Positions 35,401 to 43,259 of a stretch of DNA of 64,000 nt are shown piece by piece. The translations under genes were made by a program, and so were the position numbers. The stretch is taken from NCBI GenBank assembly GCA_009691715.1, contig SIAN01000024.1, positions 1-64,000 of the forward strand, in the 5' to 3' direction. How positions within the stretch are numbered: the first letter of the stretch is position 1; each line of letters opens with the position of its first letter. The notes beneath the pieces were generated by a model, which had not been told where the DNA came from, made no database searches, and worked only from the letters and a program-made list of their open reading frames with translations. The stretch comes from Planctomycetota bacterium. Lineage in GTDB: Bacteria > Planctomycetota > B15-G4 > SIAN01.

Positions 35401-37361
35401 CGGAAGCGCGGATCGGTCGAGACGACGATCGGAGCGAGTTCCTCCGCGCCGAAGCCCGCGCCGTCGTCGACGATGCGGTACTGGAAGATTCCGAGGAAGC
35501 CGATCACGTTGCAGACGAGGTAGCTCTCCTGATACTCGGGCGGGAAGTGGCGGCTCGACAGGATCTCGGTCGCGCCGCACGGCCGGCTGCGCTGCGGGAA
35601 GAAGGTGAAGTAGCCGCGGTGCTTGTCGGGGTGGATGACACGGCCGGAGAAAGCCGGTGCCCAGTAGTTGTCGTTGCCGGTGCCGTCGGTCATGAACTCC
35701 TGGCCGAACCGATCGAACACGTGACCATGCGGATTGGCGAAGTTGTAGGCGATGTGGCGTTCGACGCGGAAGCTCTTCGGATCGAAGCGCCAGACGCAGG
35801 CGTCGTGATTGCGCTCGGGGCCCCAGATCGTCTCGATCTGCGACTGGTGGAACGTGCCCTCCTGGAAATAGAGACCGCCGTCCGGTCCGATCACGAAGCT
35901 GTTCGCGGAATGGTGCGTGTCGCCGGATGAAAGGCCGTGCAGCACGCGCTCGCGCACGTCGGCGACGTCATCGCCATCGGTGTCCTTCAGGAACCAGAGG
36001 TCCGGCGCGCACGCCACGAACAGGCCGCCGTTCCAGAACTCGATGCCGGTCGGGTTGTGGAGCCCGCCGGCGAAGGTCTTGCACGCGTCCGCGCGGCCGT
36101 CGCCGTCCTTGTCCTCGAGGATGACGATCTTGTCGTCCATCGCCTCGCCGGGCGCCCAATGCGGGTAACTCGGCCATACCGCAACGAACAGCCGGCCCTT
36201 CGGGTCCCACGCCATCTGCACCGGCTTGGCGAGCAGCGGGAAGTGCTTCTCGTCGGCGAACAGATCGACGCGCGTGCCGGGCGCCGGCGTCATCTGCTCG
36301 ATCGCCTTTGCGCCATCGAGGAACTCGTGACGGCCACCGGCGAGCGGACCGGGATAGTTGGTGCCGACCGGAATCGCGTCGGGCACGTCGCTGGTGTCGA
36401 GCGCCGCCGGCTGGCCGCGTGCGAGCGACCAGAGCTGCCGATCGTGCGCCGCAGTCAATGCGTCGAGGATCTCCATCTCGCGCTGCAGCACGACGAAGTT
36501 CGTGACGCCGTCGAACGACAACGACGAGCGGCCGCCGTAGACGTTGTAGCCGTCGGTCGCCTGGTAGCGGTTGAACCAGAGTCTCGCCTTCTCCTGCGTC
36601 GCCGCGCGCAACGCGCTGGCCGCGAGATCGGTCAGCGCGCTCCGATCGGCCGGCACCGGCCCGCCGAGCGCCGCGACCAGCACCTGCGCCAGGACGGCGT
36701 CGCCGGCGTCGTTCAGGTGGATGCCGTTGATCGTGAGCGGCTCGGCGTGCATCTCGTAGGCGCGCGCGAGCGGCGCGAACGCGTCGATGAACGGCACGCC
36801 GCGCCGCGCCGCGACTTCGCGGATCGCGGCGGAGTAGCTCGCAAGCTGCGCGTTCATCGGCCCGGCGGCGGGTCGCAACGGCTCGCTCTGCGGCTCGTAG
36901 GCGATCGGGCTCACCAGCACCACGCGCGGCGCCGCCGCGCCGTCGAACGACTGCGCGGAGACGTGATCGAGGAACGCCAGCAGGTCGGTGCGGAACTGCG
37001 GCAGCCCCGCCTCTCCGGCGAAGCTCTCGTTGAAGCCGAACGCGGCGACGACCACCGTGGCGCCGACGCGCGTCAGCCACTCGTCGTGCGAGCCGAAGCT
37101 CTCCGTGCGCTGGCGGACGGTGAGCTCGTCTGCGGAGAAGCCGAGATTGCGCACGACCAGCTCGTGATCGGGAAGCCGCGCGTGCAGCAGCGTCTCGAAC
37201 CAGCCGCCATGCTGGAGCCGCTCGACCATCCCGCCGCCGATCAGCGCGACGTGGTCGCCCTTCAAGAGCAGCGGCGCCGCGCCGGGCGCGGTCGCTGCAT
37301 CGGGCACCTGCGGGTGCGCCGCCATCGCGGCCAGGAACCACTGGATGATCGAGCAGGGCAT
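32448..37361 (-). CDS. Giant secreted multidomain protein: SGNH, propeller, HEAT, PA14, cupredoxin, cytochrome c
   Basis: This 1637-residue protein has these parts in order. Residues ~30-230 are an SGNH-like domain (VALIGGGM, GINGIHLNDAGD-type end). Residues ~340-720 are a PVC-type dehydrogenase-like beta-propeller (QMAWDPKGRLFVAVWPSYPH, GGLHNPTGIEFWNGGLFVA). Residues ~730-1000 are HEAT-like repeats. Residues ~1090-1200 are a PA14-like domain (WRFWLATDDGSRLWIDGNEV). Residues ~1330-1450 are a cupredoxin with copper ligands in LMPHNLVV and CTFPGHWRVM. Near residue 1525 a haem motif CIQCH lies in AGCIQCHWFRGLG. The set suggests an exported redox enzyme handling a carbohydrate; that is inference from related planctomycete proteins. 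The N-terminal hydrophobic part is short for a signal peptide. Confidence 0.88.
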   Translation of the reverse strand: MPCSIIQWFLAAMAAHPQVPDAATAPGAAPLLLKGDHVALIGGGMVERLQHGGWFETLLHARLPDHELVVRNLGFSADELTVRQRTESFGSHDEWLTRVGATVVVAAFGFNESFAGEAGLPQFRTDLLAFLDHVSAQSFDGAAAPRVVLVSPIAYEPQSEPLRPAAGPMNAQLASYSAAIREVAARRGVPFIDAFAPLARAYEMHAEPLTINGIHLNDAGDAVLAQVLVAALGGPVPADRSALTDLAASALRAATQEKARLWFNRYQATDGYNVYGGRSSLSFDGVTNFVVLQREMEILDALTAAHDRQLWSLARGQPAALDTSDVPDAIPVGTNYPGPLAGGRHEFLDGAKAIEQMTPAPGTRVDLFADEKHFPLLAKPVQMAWDPKGRLFVAVWPSYPHWAPGEAMDDKIVILEDKDGDGRADACKTFAGGLHNPTGIEFWNGGLFVACAPDLWFLKDTDGDDVADVRERVLHGLSSGDTHHSANSFVIGPDGGLYFQEGTFHQSQIETIWGPERNHDACVWRFDPKSFRVERHIAYNFANPHGHVFDRFGQEFMTDGTGNDNYWAPAFSGRVIHPDKHRGYFTFFPQRSRPCGATEILSSRHFPPEYQESYLVCNVIGFLGIFQYRIVDDGAGFGAEELAPIVVSTDPRFRPVDAEVAPDGSLYFLDWCNPIIGHMQHHLRDPNRDHEHGRVYRVTAVGRPLLTPKSVAGEPVEALIALLEEPENRVRYRARIELSGRESSAVVAAARKWARSRPAGEAGDAARLEALWVMQEHGVVEEPLLDALLKSGDARVRAAAVRVIRHGRNQLADPAVRLLVLARDDHPRVRLETLIAASWIGGATAAQAAFDVLRLPQDKFLLYAFGETMRTLEPDWRAALSAGQLAVADNEAAVNWLVDRASDDELAQLPRSVAVLEALVARHGTDSDSRRAALQQLAQKSHRTPFAELVRAMERVDRAGGEHARHVQHALGTELVASVRGLGGEFDLLIVLAEGGRLPETAAFAFAALMKGSGSVERVWHDAATEPRNLISLLGALEQLPESFAEAAWTKARPLQFAAGGDGGGGGDPRGEAGLLVDYYVTRLRDATRETFARLVPTASVVHDAITTALPKIDKSDAFALRFRTTLHVPVAGEWRFWLATDDGSRLWIDGNEVIENDGDHGVVEKSGVVDLAAGAHALELCYFDAGGAEGLRLQWAGPSVARQEIAKERLEAAMADVLRAAAVRAIAKVPGHEAEKLADAARLLDEGLLAGEAVELLRSLSDGAWSDAARTSAIGDALVRFARSVPAEQRTRGDVAAALDLAGSLLARQPADGARARRRELRELAGATHVIRTVPHQMLYDKKEIVVAAGQPVAIVFQNNDLMPHNLVVGAPGSLELIGTAAEAMAQQPGAQEKSFVPVLPEVLQVIRLLLPGESTTLRFVAPAQPGDYPFVCTFPGHWRVMNGVVRVVMKLSEEQLDAPVAVSEPLPAASTRTFVKLWTAEDFAAAFDDGWDQRRNASRGRAVIEEAGCIQCHWFRGLGQKSAPDLSTVATKFRDALLLKQLLEPSAAILEGYEQQFWILKDGRDVLGRIIREDAESYTVSSDLRHPEQVTRVRKSDIGKQKKSSLSAMPTGLLVTFTKDEILDLVALLQSPPPQ

Positions 37362-37441
37362 GGCGAACCTCGCGATGGACCGGGTCCTAAAAGGGCGAGA
37401 GCGTCGCGTCCCGCGGCGCTGGCTGCAAGGCGGTTATCCGT

Positions 37442-37480
37442 GACGCTTGACGGCGACGCTTGACGACGACGCTTGACGAC
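37442..37480. repeat. Three 13-bp tandem repeats upstream of the ThuA-like gene
   Basis: The units at 37442, 37455 and 37468 share GACGCTTGACG; the second and third are identical. They lie between the divergent giant-protein and ThuA-like genes, in the likely promoter region. Confidence 0.6.
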
Positions 37481-37534
37481 GACGGGTGGCGCCGCGAGAA
37501 CGGCCGCCTCGAATCCCCACTGCGGAGCAGGACC

Positions 37535-38617
37535 ATGGCCTCGTCGCCTCGAATCGCCGCGCTGGTCGCGCTCGCTGCCGCCGCCGGCGCTCCCTGCGGC
37601 GCGCCGCAGGGCGCAAGCCCGCCGCTGGCGAGCCCTGCCGCTGCCAGCGCGCCCTCGCCCGGCCTCGTGTTCGAGGGCGGCGTCGGTCCCGGCAAGGGCA
37701 AGCACGTCGTGCTGCTGGCCGGCGACGAGGAGTACCGCAGCGAGGAGTCGCTGCCGATGCTGGCGAAGGTGCTGGCCGTGCGCCACGGCTTCCGCTGCAC
37801 CGTGCTCTTCTCGTTGGATCGCGCGACCGGCGAGATCAACCCCGACGAGCAGACCAACATCCCCGGCCTCGCCGCGCTCGACAGCGCCGACTTCGCCGTC
37901 TGCGCCTGGCGCTTTCGCGAACTGCCGGACGCCGACATGAAGCATTTCGTCGAGTTTGTCGAAGCCGGGAAGCCGCTCTTGGCGCTCCGAACGGCGACCC
38001 ACGCCTTCGCCTACTCGCGCAACAAGGAGAGTCCCTACGCGCAGTGGAGTTTCGACAGCGGCAAGTGGCCGGGCGGCTTCGGTCAGCAATTCCTGGGCGA
38101 CACCTGGGTCAGCCATCACGGCCATCACGGCGTGCAGAGCACGCGCGGCGTGCCCGAGCAGAACCACCAGCAGCAGGACCACCACGAGCATCCGATCCTG
38201 CGCGGCGTGACCGATGTCTGGGGACCGACCGACGTCTACGGCATCGTCCGGCTGCTGCCGACCGACACGGTGGTGCTGCGCGGTCAGGTCCTCGAAGGGA
38301 TGACGCCCGACAGCAAGCCGGTCGCGGGCGCGCTGAACGAGCCGATGATGCCGCTGCTCTGGACGCGCGAGCGTGCGGTCGGCGGGAAGATGCAGCGGCT
38401 CATCACCTCGACCATCGGCGCCGCCATCGATCTGAAAAGCGAGGGACTGCGCCGCGCGTTCGTGAACACCGTCTACTGGGGCCTCGGGATGGAGGCGGCG
38501 ATCGACCCCAAGTCGAGCGTCGAGCCGGTCGGCGCCTACGAGCCGTCGATGTTCGGCTTCGGGACGTGGAAGCGTGGCGTGAAAGTCGCCGACCACGCGC
38601 TGCCCGCCAAGCAGTGA
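37535..38617 (+). CDS. ThuA-like domain protein, secreted
   Basis: The protein has about 360 residues. The ATG at 37535 (MASSPRIAALVALAAAAG) with GGAG at 37524-37527 begins a signal peptide with a Cys in GAPCGA, possibly a lipobox. The ThuA fold (class I glutamine amidotransferase-like) is visible in VVLLAGDEEYRSEESLPMLA, DFAVCAWRFRELPDADMKHF and the His-rich HHGHHGVQSTRGVPEQNHQQ. ThuA proteins are implicated in sugar utilisation, and in Planctomycetes they often sit near propeller dehydrogenases like the divergent gene here. The stop overlaps the next GTG (GTGA). Confidence 0.85.
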   Translation: MASSPRIAALVALAAAAGAPCGAPQGASPPLASPAAASAPSPGLVFEGGVGPGKGKHVVLLAGDEEYRSEESLPMLAKVLAVRHGFRCTVLFSLDRATGEINPDEQTNIPGLAALDSADFAVCAWRFRELPDADMKHFVEFVEAGKPLLALRTATHAFAYSRNKESPYAQWSFDSGKWPGGFGQQFLGDTWVSHHGHHGVQSTRGVPEQNHQQQDHHEHPILRGVTDVWGPTDVYGIVRLLPTDTVVLRGQVLEGMTPDSKPVAGALNEPMMPLLWTRERAVGGKMQRLITSTIGAAIDLKSEGLRRAFVNTVYWGLGMEAAIDPKSSVEPVGAYEPSMFGFGTWKRGVKVADHALPAKQ

Positions 38618-39399
38618 GCGAGCCGCTGCCGCGCGCCGCGCCGCTGCCGCGCGCCGCGCCGCTGTCGCTCACCGCCGAGCAGTCGCGCGCGCTCGACGCC
38701 GCGCTGACGGCCCGTCTCACGATGCCGTCGCTGCTGCTGATGGAGAACGCCGGACGCGGCGCCGCCGACGTGATCGACGCGCGCTACGGACCGGCGACAC
38801 GATCCGCAGTCGCCTCGCCGCCGCGTGCCGTGGTCTTCTGCGGCCCCGGCAACAACGGCGGCGATGGGCTCGTCGTTGCGCGCCACCTGCTCGGCCGTGG
38901 CTGGCGCGTGCTGGTCTTTGACTGCGGCGGCGACCGGCCGCGGGTCGGCGACGCTGCCGTGATGCACGCAATCGTGACGGCGCTCGCGCAACTCCTCGCG
39001 GCGCCGGCTCGATGCGAGCTCGCCTCGGTGCGTGATGAATCGTCCGCGCGCACCGCCGCTGCGCGAGTCGATCCCGACGACCTCGTCGTCGACGCGCTGC
39101 TCGGCACCGGTTCGCGTGGCGAGCCGCGCGCGCCGCTCGCGACGCTGCTCAGCGCGCTGGCGAGCACGCCGAGACGGGCCGGCATCGCGCTCGACCTGCC
39201 GACTGGGATCGATGCCGATGACGGACGCGTGGTCGGCGCCGCGTTCCGCGCTGACCTCACGCTCACCTTCGCGGCACCGAAACCGGGACTCGCGCGCGGC
39301 GACGCGATCGCGAACTGCGGCGAGATCGTCGTGATCGATCTCGGCGTGCCGCGCGAGGCGATCGCGCGACTGGTCACGCCCCCTTGCGAATCGGCTTGA
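38614..39399 (+). CDS. nnrE: NAD(P)H-hydrate epimerase
   Basis: The 261-residue protein has the YjeF_N fold: LMENAGRGAADVI, CGPGNNGGDGLVVARHLLGR, DLVVDALLGTGSRGEPR and LDLPTGIDADDG. It converts the R-epimer of hydrated NAD(P)H to the S-epimer for repair; the usual dehydratase partner domain NnrD is not fused or adjacent here. The GTG start at 38614 overlaps the ThuA-like stop. An 18-bp duplication near the start encodes LPRAAPLPRAAPL. Its end overlaps the convergent arylsulfotransferase-like gene by 26 bp. Confidence 0.88.
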   Translation: MSEPLPRAAPLPRAAPLSLTAEQSRALDAALTARLTMPSLLLMENAGRGAADVIDARYGPATRSAVASPPRAVVFCGPGNNGGDGLVVARHLLGRGWRVLVFDCGGDRPRVGDAAVMHAIVTALAQLLAAPARCELASVRDESSARTAAARVDPDDLVVDALLGTGSRGEPRAPLATLLSALASTPRRAGIALDLPTGIDADDGRVVGAAFRADLTLTFAAPKPGLARGDAIANCGEIVVIDLGVPREAIARLVTPPCESA

Positions 39400-41152
39400 G
39401 TTCGCGCTCCTTGAACGCCGGGTGGTCGGGTGCGAACCGGATCGCGCGATAGAACGCGCTGTTCATGCCGCTGCGCCCACCGCGACCGCCGCGCGCTTCC
39501 GGTGGCCCGTCACGCTCGCCGCCGCGCTCGCCGCCGCGCTCGCCGCCGCGCTCGCCGCCGCGCTCGCCGCCGCGCTCGCCCTCACGACCGTCGCGCGGGT
39601 CACGCCCGAACGGGCTGCGGAACTCCCAGACGACCTGCCCTTGCGCGTCGACCTCGACGCAGTAGCCCTCGGCGCCCGAAGTGATCAGCGTGTTGCCGTT
39701 CTGCAGCCGCTGGGAACCCGAGACGATCGGCGACTCGAAGGTCGCCTCGCTGGCGCCGCCGCCATAGCGCCAAAAAGGCGTCGCCGGGGCGAACGGCTTG
39801 CCGGCGTCGCGCGCGTACGTGCCGTCGGCTTGCAGCGGCAGCTCGAGCTCGACGACGAACGACCAGTCGGGCTCGCGCCCCTCCTCGCGATCCTGCTCGC
39901 GCCGCCGATCGCCCAAGATCGCGACACCGCGGCGCACGTTGTTGTTGAAGATCAGCAGATGGCCAGCGCCGCGCAGACCGGGCTCGATCCAGCGCGCGTC
40001 GTGCTGGCCGAAGAGTTGCTGCGCCGCGGCATCGCCCGCCTGCCAGCACTGCGGATTTCCCCATCGGTAGAGCAGGTCGCCGCCCCTGCCGCGCTTGCCA
40101 CCTTCGCCTGTCGCCGCCTCGGCCGTCGTCGTGGCGTGGTCGATGATCCAGACCTCGTGCTGGTTGTGGCTCGACAGCAGGAGCTGGTCGAGGCCGGCGT
40201 GGTAGGCGACCGAGTTCAAGTGGTTCCAGTCGATGCCGCCGCCCATCATTCCGAAGCCGCGATCCTGCATCCGCAAGCGCAGCCGATCTGCCTCGGGACT
40301 GCCAGGAGCCGGCGCCCTTTCGGGCGGACGCCCGCCCGCGCCACCTCCCGGGCCGCCACCTTCGCCGTCGCCACCTTCGCCGTCGCCACCGAGATAACCG
40401 AGCTTGCGCAGTCGCTCCGCTTCCTCGGCGCTCATCGCCTGCGGCAGTGCCGAGTCGCGCCGACGCAACGTATTGATGTCGATCCGCTCCGGATGCCCGA
40501 TGACGACACCGAAGTTCGGCTTGGTCGGATCGCGGTCCTGGATCAGGTGATCCCACACATGCCATTCCCAGACGATCGTTCCGCCCTCCGGTCGCGTCGG
40601 CTTGACCTCGATGAGGCAGTCAGGACGCAACCCCTGCCGTGCCGCCTCGAAATCGCGGCCCACCTCCACGACTTCGGCGAAGGTCTTGTTCTCCCAAGCG
40701 ATGAGCAACACATTGCCGCCCGGCAAGACCTCGAAGTCGTGGTGCTGGCGCCGTTCCTCGTCGCAGCAGACGTAACTCCAGATCAGGTTGCCGTCCCAGT
40801 CGAACTCCTCGATCCGCCCGCCCTCGCCGCCGCCCCGCAGCGGGGTCGCACCGGGATCGCGTGCGGCGCGCATGAGATGACCGTTGTCGAGCAGGTCGAC
40901 CGACTGGCCAGGCGGGAACTCGCTGTGCCACTGATGAACGACGACACCGTCGAGGTCGAGCAGCAGAGTCTCGCCCGAGTTGAACGGCGCGATCAGCGTG
41001 TAGCCCGGCTGCGCGCCCGGCTGCTTCTGCAGCACGCCGAGCGGCAGCGCAGGGCGTGAGCCGCGTGGCGCAGGCGGCTCCTGAGCGTGTACTCCGACAG
41101 ACAGGCCGATCGCCAGCGACAGCGATGCAGCGAGCGATACGGATGGCGTCAT
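39374..41152 (-). CDS. Arylsulfotransferase-like secreted protein
   Basis: The 592-residue protein has a signal peptide (SLAASLSLAIGLSVGVHAQE) and propeller-like repeats typical of the arylsulfotransferase (ASST) family: GYTLIAPFNSGETLLLDLDG, VVHQWHSEFPPGQSVDLLDN, HHDFEVLPGGNVLLIAWE, and WNHLNSVAYHAGLDQLLLSS. ASST enzymes transfer sulfate between phenolic donors and acceptors in the periplasm; in Planctomycetes the function is mostly untested. A GERGGERGG repeat near residues 530-560 is encoded by 12-bp tandem repeats. An inserted Gly-rich linker (GGDGEGGDGEGGGPGGGAGG) splits the domain near residue 260. Confidence 0.8.
   Translation of the reverse strand: MTPSVSLAASLSLAIGLSVGVHAQEPPAPRGSRPALPLGVLQKQPGAQPGYTLIAPFNSGETLLLDLDGVVVHQWHSEFPPGQSVDLLDNGHLMRAARDPGATPLRGGGEGGRIEEFDWDGNLIWSYVCCDEERRQHHDFEVLPGGNVLLIAWENKTFAEVVEVGRDFEAARQGLRPDCLIEVKPTRPEGGTIVWEWHVWDHLIQDRDPTKPNFGVVIGHPERIDINTLRRRDSALPQAMSAEEAERLRKLGYLGGDGEGGDGEGGGPGGGAGGRPPERAPAPGSPEADRLRLRMQDRGFGMMGGGIDWNHLNSVAYHAGLDQLLLSSHNQHEVWIIDHATTTAEAATGEGGKRGRGGDLLYRWGNPQCWQAGDAAAQQLFGQHDARWIEPGLRGAGHLLIFNNNVRRGVAILGDRRREQDREEGREPDWSFVVELELPLQADGTYARDAGKPFAPATPFWRYGGGASEATFESPIVSGSQRLQNGNTLITSGAEGYCVEVDAQGQVVWEFRSPFGRDPRDGREGERGGERGGERGGERGGERGGERDGPPEARGGRGGRSGMNSAFYRAIRFAPDHPAFKERELKPIRKGA
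39513..39580 (-). repeat. 12-bp tandem repeats, five perfect copies plus a partial
   Basis: The unit CGCTCGCCGCCG (plus-strand sense) runs exactly from 39513 to 39572 and partially to 39580. It encodes GGER repeats in the arylsulfotransferase-like protein. Confidence 0.9.
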
Positions 41153-41325
41153 CTGGCGTTTCCTTGCGTTCGCGCGTCGCGATCAGGGTGGCGATCTAGA
41201 ACGCGCACAGCGCAGAAAAGTAGCGCGACGCCTTGACGCCCGTCTGATGTCGCCCGACAATTCGCCGCCGAAGAAGGCGCCGCTCGGTCGGGCCTGCACA
41301 TCACGATCGCGCTCGGGATCCAGTG

Positions 41326-42120
41326 ATGCCCGGAAGGGGAAAGAGAACCGGCGAAGGCGCCGATGGCGGACTTCCGTCCCCCGAGGGGGGCGCGGTGGCG
41401 CGCGTCCGCCCCGAGCTCGGCGCGCTGCTCGAGTTGCGCCACTTCGAGCCGGGCAGCGAATCGATCGAGAGCGTCTCCTGCCGCCTCCATGACTGGCTGC
41501 GGGCGCACGGCTTCGACAAGGCGCTGTTCGTGGTGCTGTGCGAGGTGAACGCCGAGCGCATGTCGGCGGCGATCGCGCGCGAGCTCGAGCTCGGCGGCTG
41601 GCCCATCGACCGGCACGACGTGCTTGGCGAGCTCCTCTTCGTGCTTCAGCGGCACTATTCCGCGACGCGCGAGTCAGGTCCGTCCGGCGCGATCGTCGAG
41701 CTCGACGCGATCGGGAGCGGCACCCACTTGTTCGAGGCACTGCTGGCGGTCGCACGGCGGTTGATCGAGCGCCGCGTGAAGCTGATGGTCGCCGAGTCGG
41801 CGCCGGAAACGAGTGCGACCGCTCTGCGACGGCCACACCACTGCCATCGACTGCGTGCCGACGATCTGCGCCAGTGGATCGCGCATGTCATGGTCGCGAC
41901 GCTTTCGGCCGACGATCGGCGGCTGATCCAGCTCCGAGCGCGGCGCGATCGGACCCTGCAGGAGATCGCCACTCAACTGGACTGCACGCCGCTCGAGGCC
42001 GGCCGCCGTTTGCGGCACGCCACCGAGTCGCTCTTCACCGAGGTCGATCTTGTCCTCGAGCGTCTCGACCGCGAGGCGACGGACGCGCACGCTGTCGTCG
42101 CCGAGGCCGGAAATGGTTGA
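41326..42120 (+). CDS. Divergent sigma-70-like factor (region 4 clear)
   Basis: The 264-residue protein lacks a signal peptide. Its C-terminal part reads LSADDRRLIQLRARRDRTLQ, IATQLDCTPLEAGRRLRHAT: a sigma region 4 helix-turn-helix pattern with the LxxxLxLR motif. The N-terminal ~180 residues are helical and only weakly like region 2. It is followed by, and overlaps by 8 nt, a protein with a zinc anti-sigma motif, which supports a sigma/anti-sigma pair. ATG 41326 is chosen over the GTG at 41323. Confidence 0.7.
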   Translation: MPGRGKRTGEGADGGLPSPEGGAVARVRPELGALLELRHFEPGSESIESVSCRLHDWLRAHGFDKALFVVLCEVNAERMSAAIARELELGGWPIDRHDVLGELLFVLQRHYSATRESGPSGAIVELDAIGSGTHLFEALLAVARRLIERRVKLMVAESAPETSATALRRPHHCHRLRADDLRQWIAHVMVATLSADDRRLIQLRARRDRTLQEIATQLDCTPLEAGRRLRHATESLFTEVDLVLERLDREATDAHAVVAEAGNG

Positions 42121-43171
42121 GCGCAACGACCTCGTCGTCGATGTCGTTCGCGGCGAATCCTGCAAGGGCCGCCGCGAACAACTGCTCTCGCTCGCCGCGT
42201 TGCGCGACGAAGCACCCGACCGAGCCGCGACCGAGCACCACCTTCGCGCCTGCGCGCCGTGCCGCGCCTTGCTCGAGACTTTGCGCATGGAGCTGCGCCT
42301 CGGTGCCGACGCCTGGAGCGAGCTGCGCGCGCGCCACCACCCACGCGAAACTCCGCCGTTCGATCTCGCCATCCCGAAGTCGTTCGCGTCATGGCTCGAC
42401 GCCGAGCTCTCCCACCGCACCGAGCAGGAACTCGCCCACGCCCTCGCTCGTGCCGCGCGCTGGCTGTTGAGGCTCGATTCCGAGGTGGCGGCGCGGACCG
42501 AAACCTCCGAGCCGTCGGCGTGCGACGGCCACTCGATCATCGTCGAACTCGAAGGACTGCTCGCGCTGCACCAGCGCGACGGGAGCGCGTTCCAATCGCT
42601 GCTGCGGGACTTGAAGGCACTGCTTGCGAGCGCCGACTCCAGAATCGCCGACGCGACTCGCCTCGCGGGGAAGCTGCTGGAGAGTGCGCGCGAGCTCTGC
42701 GGCGGACGCTCCGGATTCGTGTGGCTCAACTCGGCGATCTTCGAGTGGTTCCACGGTGAACTCTCGCAAGTGCCCGGCTTGCTCGAGCGCGCCGAGCGCC
42801 ACGCGCAATCGGCGGACACCCGCGCCTGCGCCCTGCAGAATCTCGGAATCCACGCCTCCGACCGCGGCGAGCATGATCTGCGCTTCGCCCTGCTGCGGCG
42901 GGCACTGCTCGCGAGACCAAGCGCAAACTACGAATGCGACCTTCACGTCACGTTGGCAACGTGGCACGCATCGATCGGCGAGCTCGCGGCCGCGAAATCG
43001 CACTTGCGGGCGACGAACAGCAACGGCGCGCGCGAAACGACACGCCACCGCTATCCAAGGTCACGCATCCGGACGCTGATCTCGGAACTCTCGATCCGCT
43101 ACGACCTGCAGACGACGCCGGCCGATCAGGCGGTCGCGCTGCTCATCGAGGCGATCCATGGAACACGCTGA
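42113..43171 (+). CDS. Zinc-binding anti-sigma-like protein with TPR-type C-terminus
   Basis: The protein has 352 residues. Near residues 40-55 it has EHHLRACAPCRALLETLR, the HxxxCxxC core of the ZAS anti-sigma zinc domain. No membrane span follows, so it would be cytosolic. The rest is helical with TPR-like repeats (LEGLLALHQRDGSAFQSLLR, LGIHASDRGEHDLRFALLRR). The start overlaps the end of the sigma-like gene, as expected for an anti-sigma factor. What the TPRs sense is unknown. Confidence 0.7.
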   Translation: MVERNDLVVDVVRGESCKGRREQLLSLAALRDEAPDRAATEHHLRACAPCRALLETLRMELRLGADAWSELRARHHPRETPPFDLAIPKSFASWLDAELSHRTEQELAHALARAARWLLRLDSEVAARTETSEPSACDGHSIIVELEGLLALHQRDGSAFQSLLRDLKALLASADSRIADATRLAGKLLESARELCGGRSGFVWLNSAIFEWFHGELSQVPGLLERAERHAQSADTRACALQNLGIHASDRGEHDLRFALLRRALLARPSANYECDLHVTLATWHASIGELAAAKSHLRATNSNGARETTRHRYPRSRIRTLISELSIRYDLQTTPADQAVALLIEAIHGTR

Positions 43172-43199
43172 AATGGAACACCCCGTGGCCGCGCGGCGC

Positions 43200-43218
43200 G
43201 ACCGCCGGCGTGGCGGTC
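43200..43218 (+). terminator. Short GC hairpin after the anti-sigma-like gene
   Basis: GACCGCC and GGCGGTC form a perfect 7-bp stem with a 5-nt loop, 28 nt past the stop at 43171 and between convergent genes. No U run follows, so termination is tentative. Confidence 0.35.
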
Positions 43219-43259
43219 CGGCGACCGGAACCGCGGGCACCGGCTGATCGCTCGCCGAC

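Noticed and set aside
39422..41059. 545-codon plus-strand open frame opposite the arylsulfotransferase-like gene
   Set aside because: It is antisense to a gene with a signal peptide and family motifs; its Ala-Leu runs come only from the 12-bp repeat.
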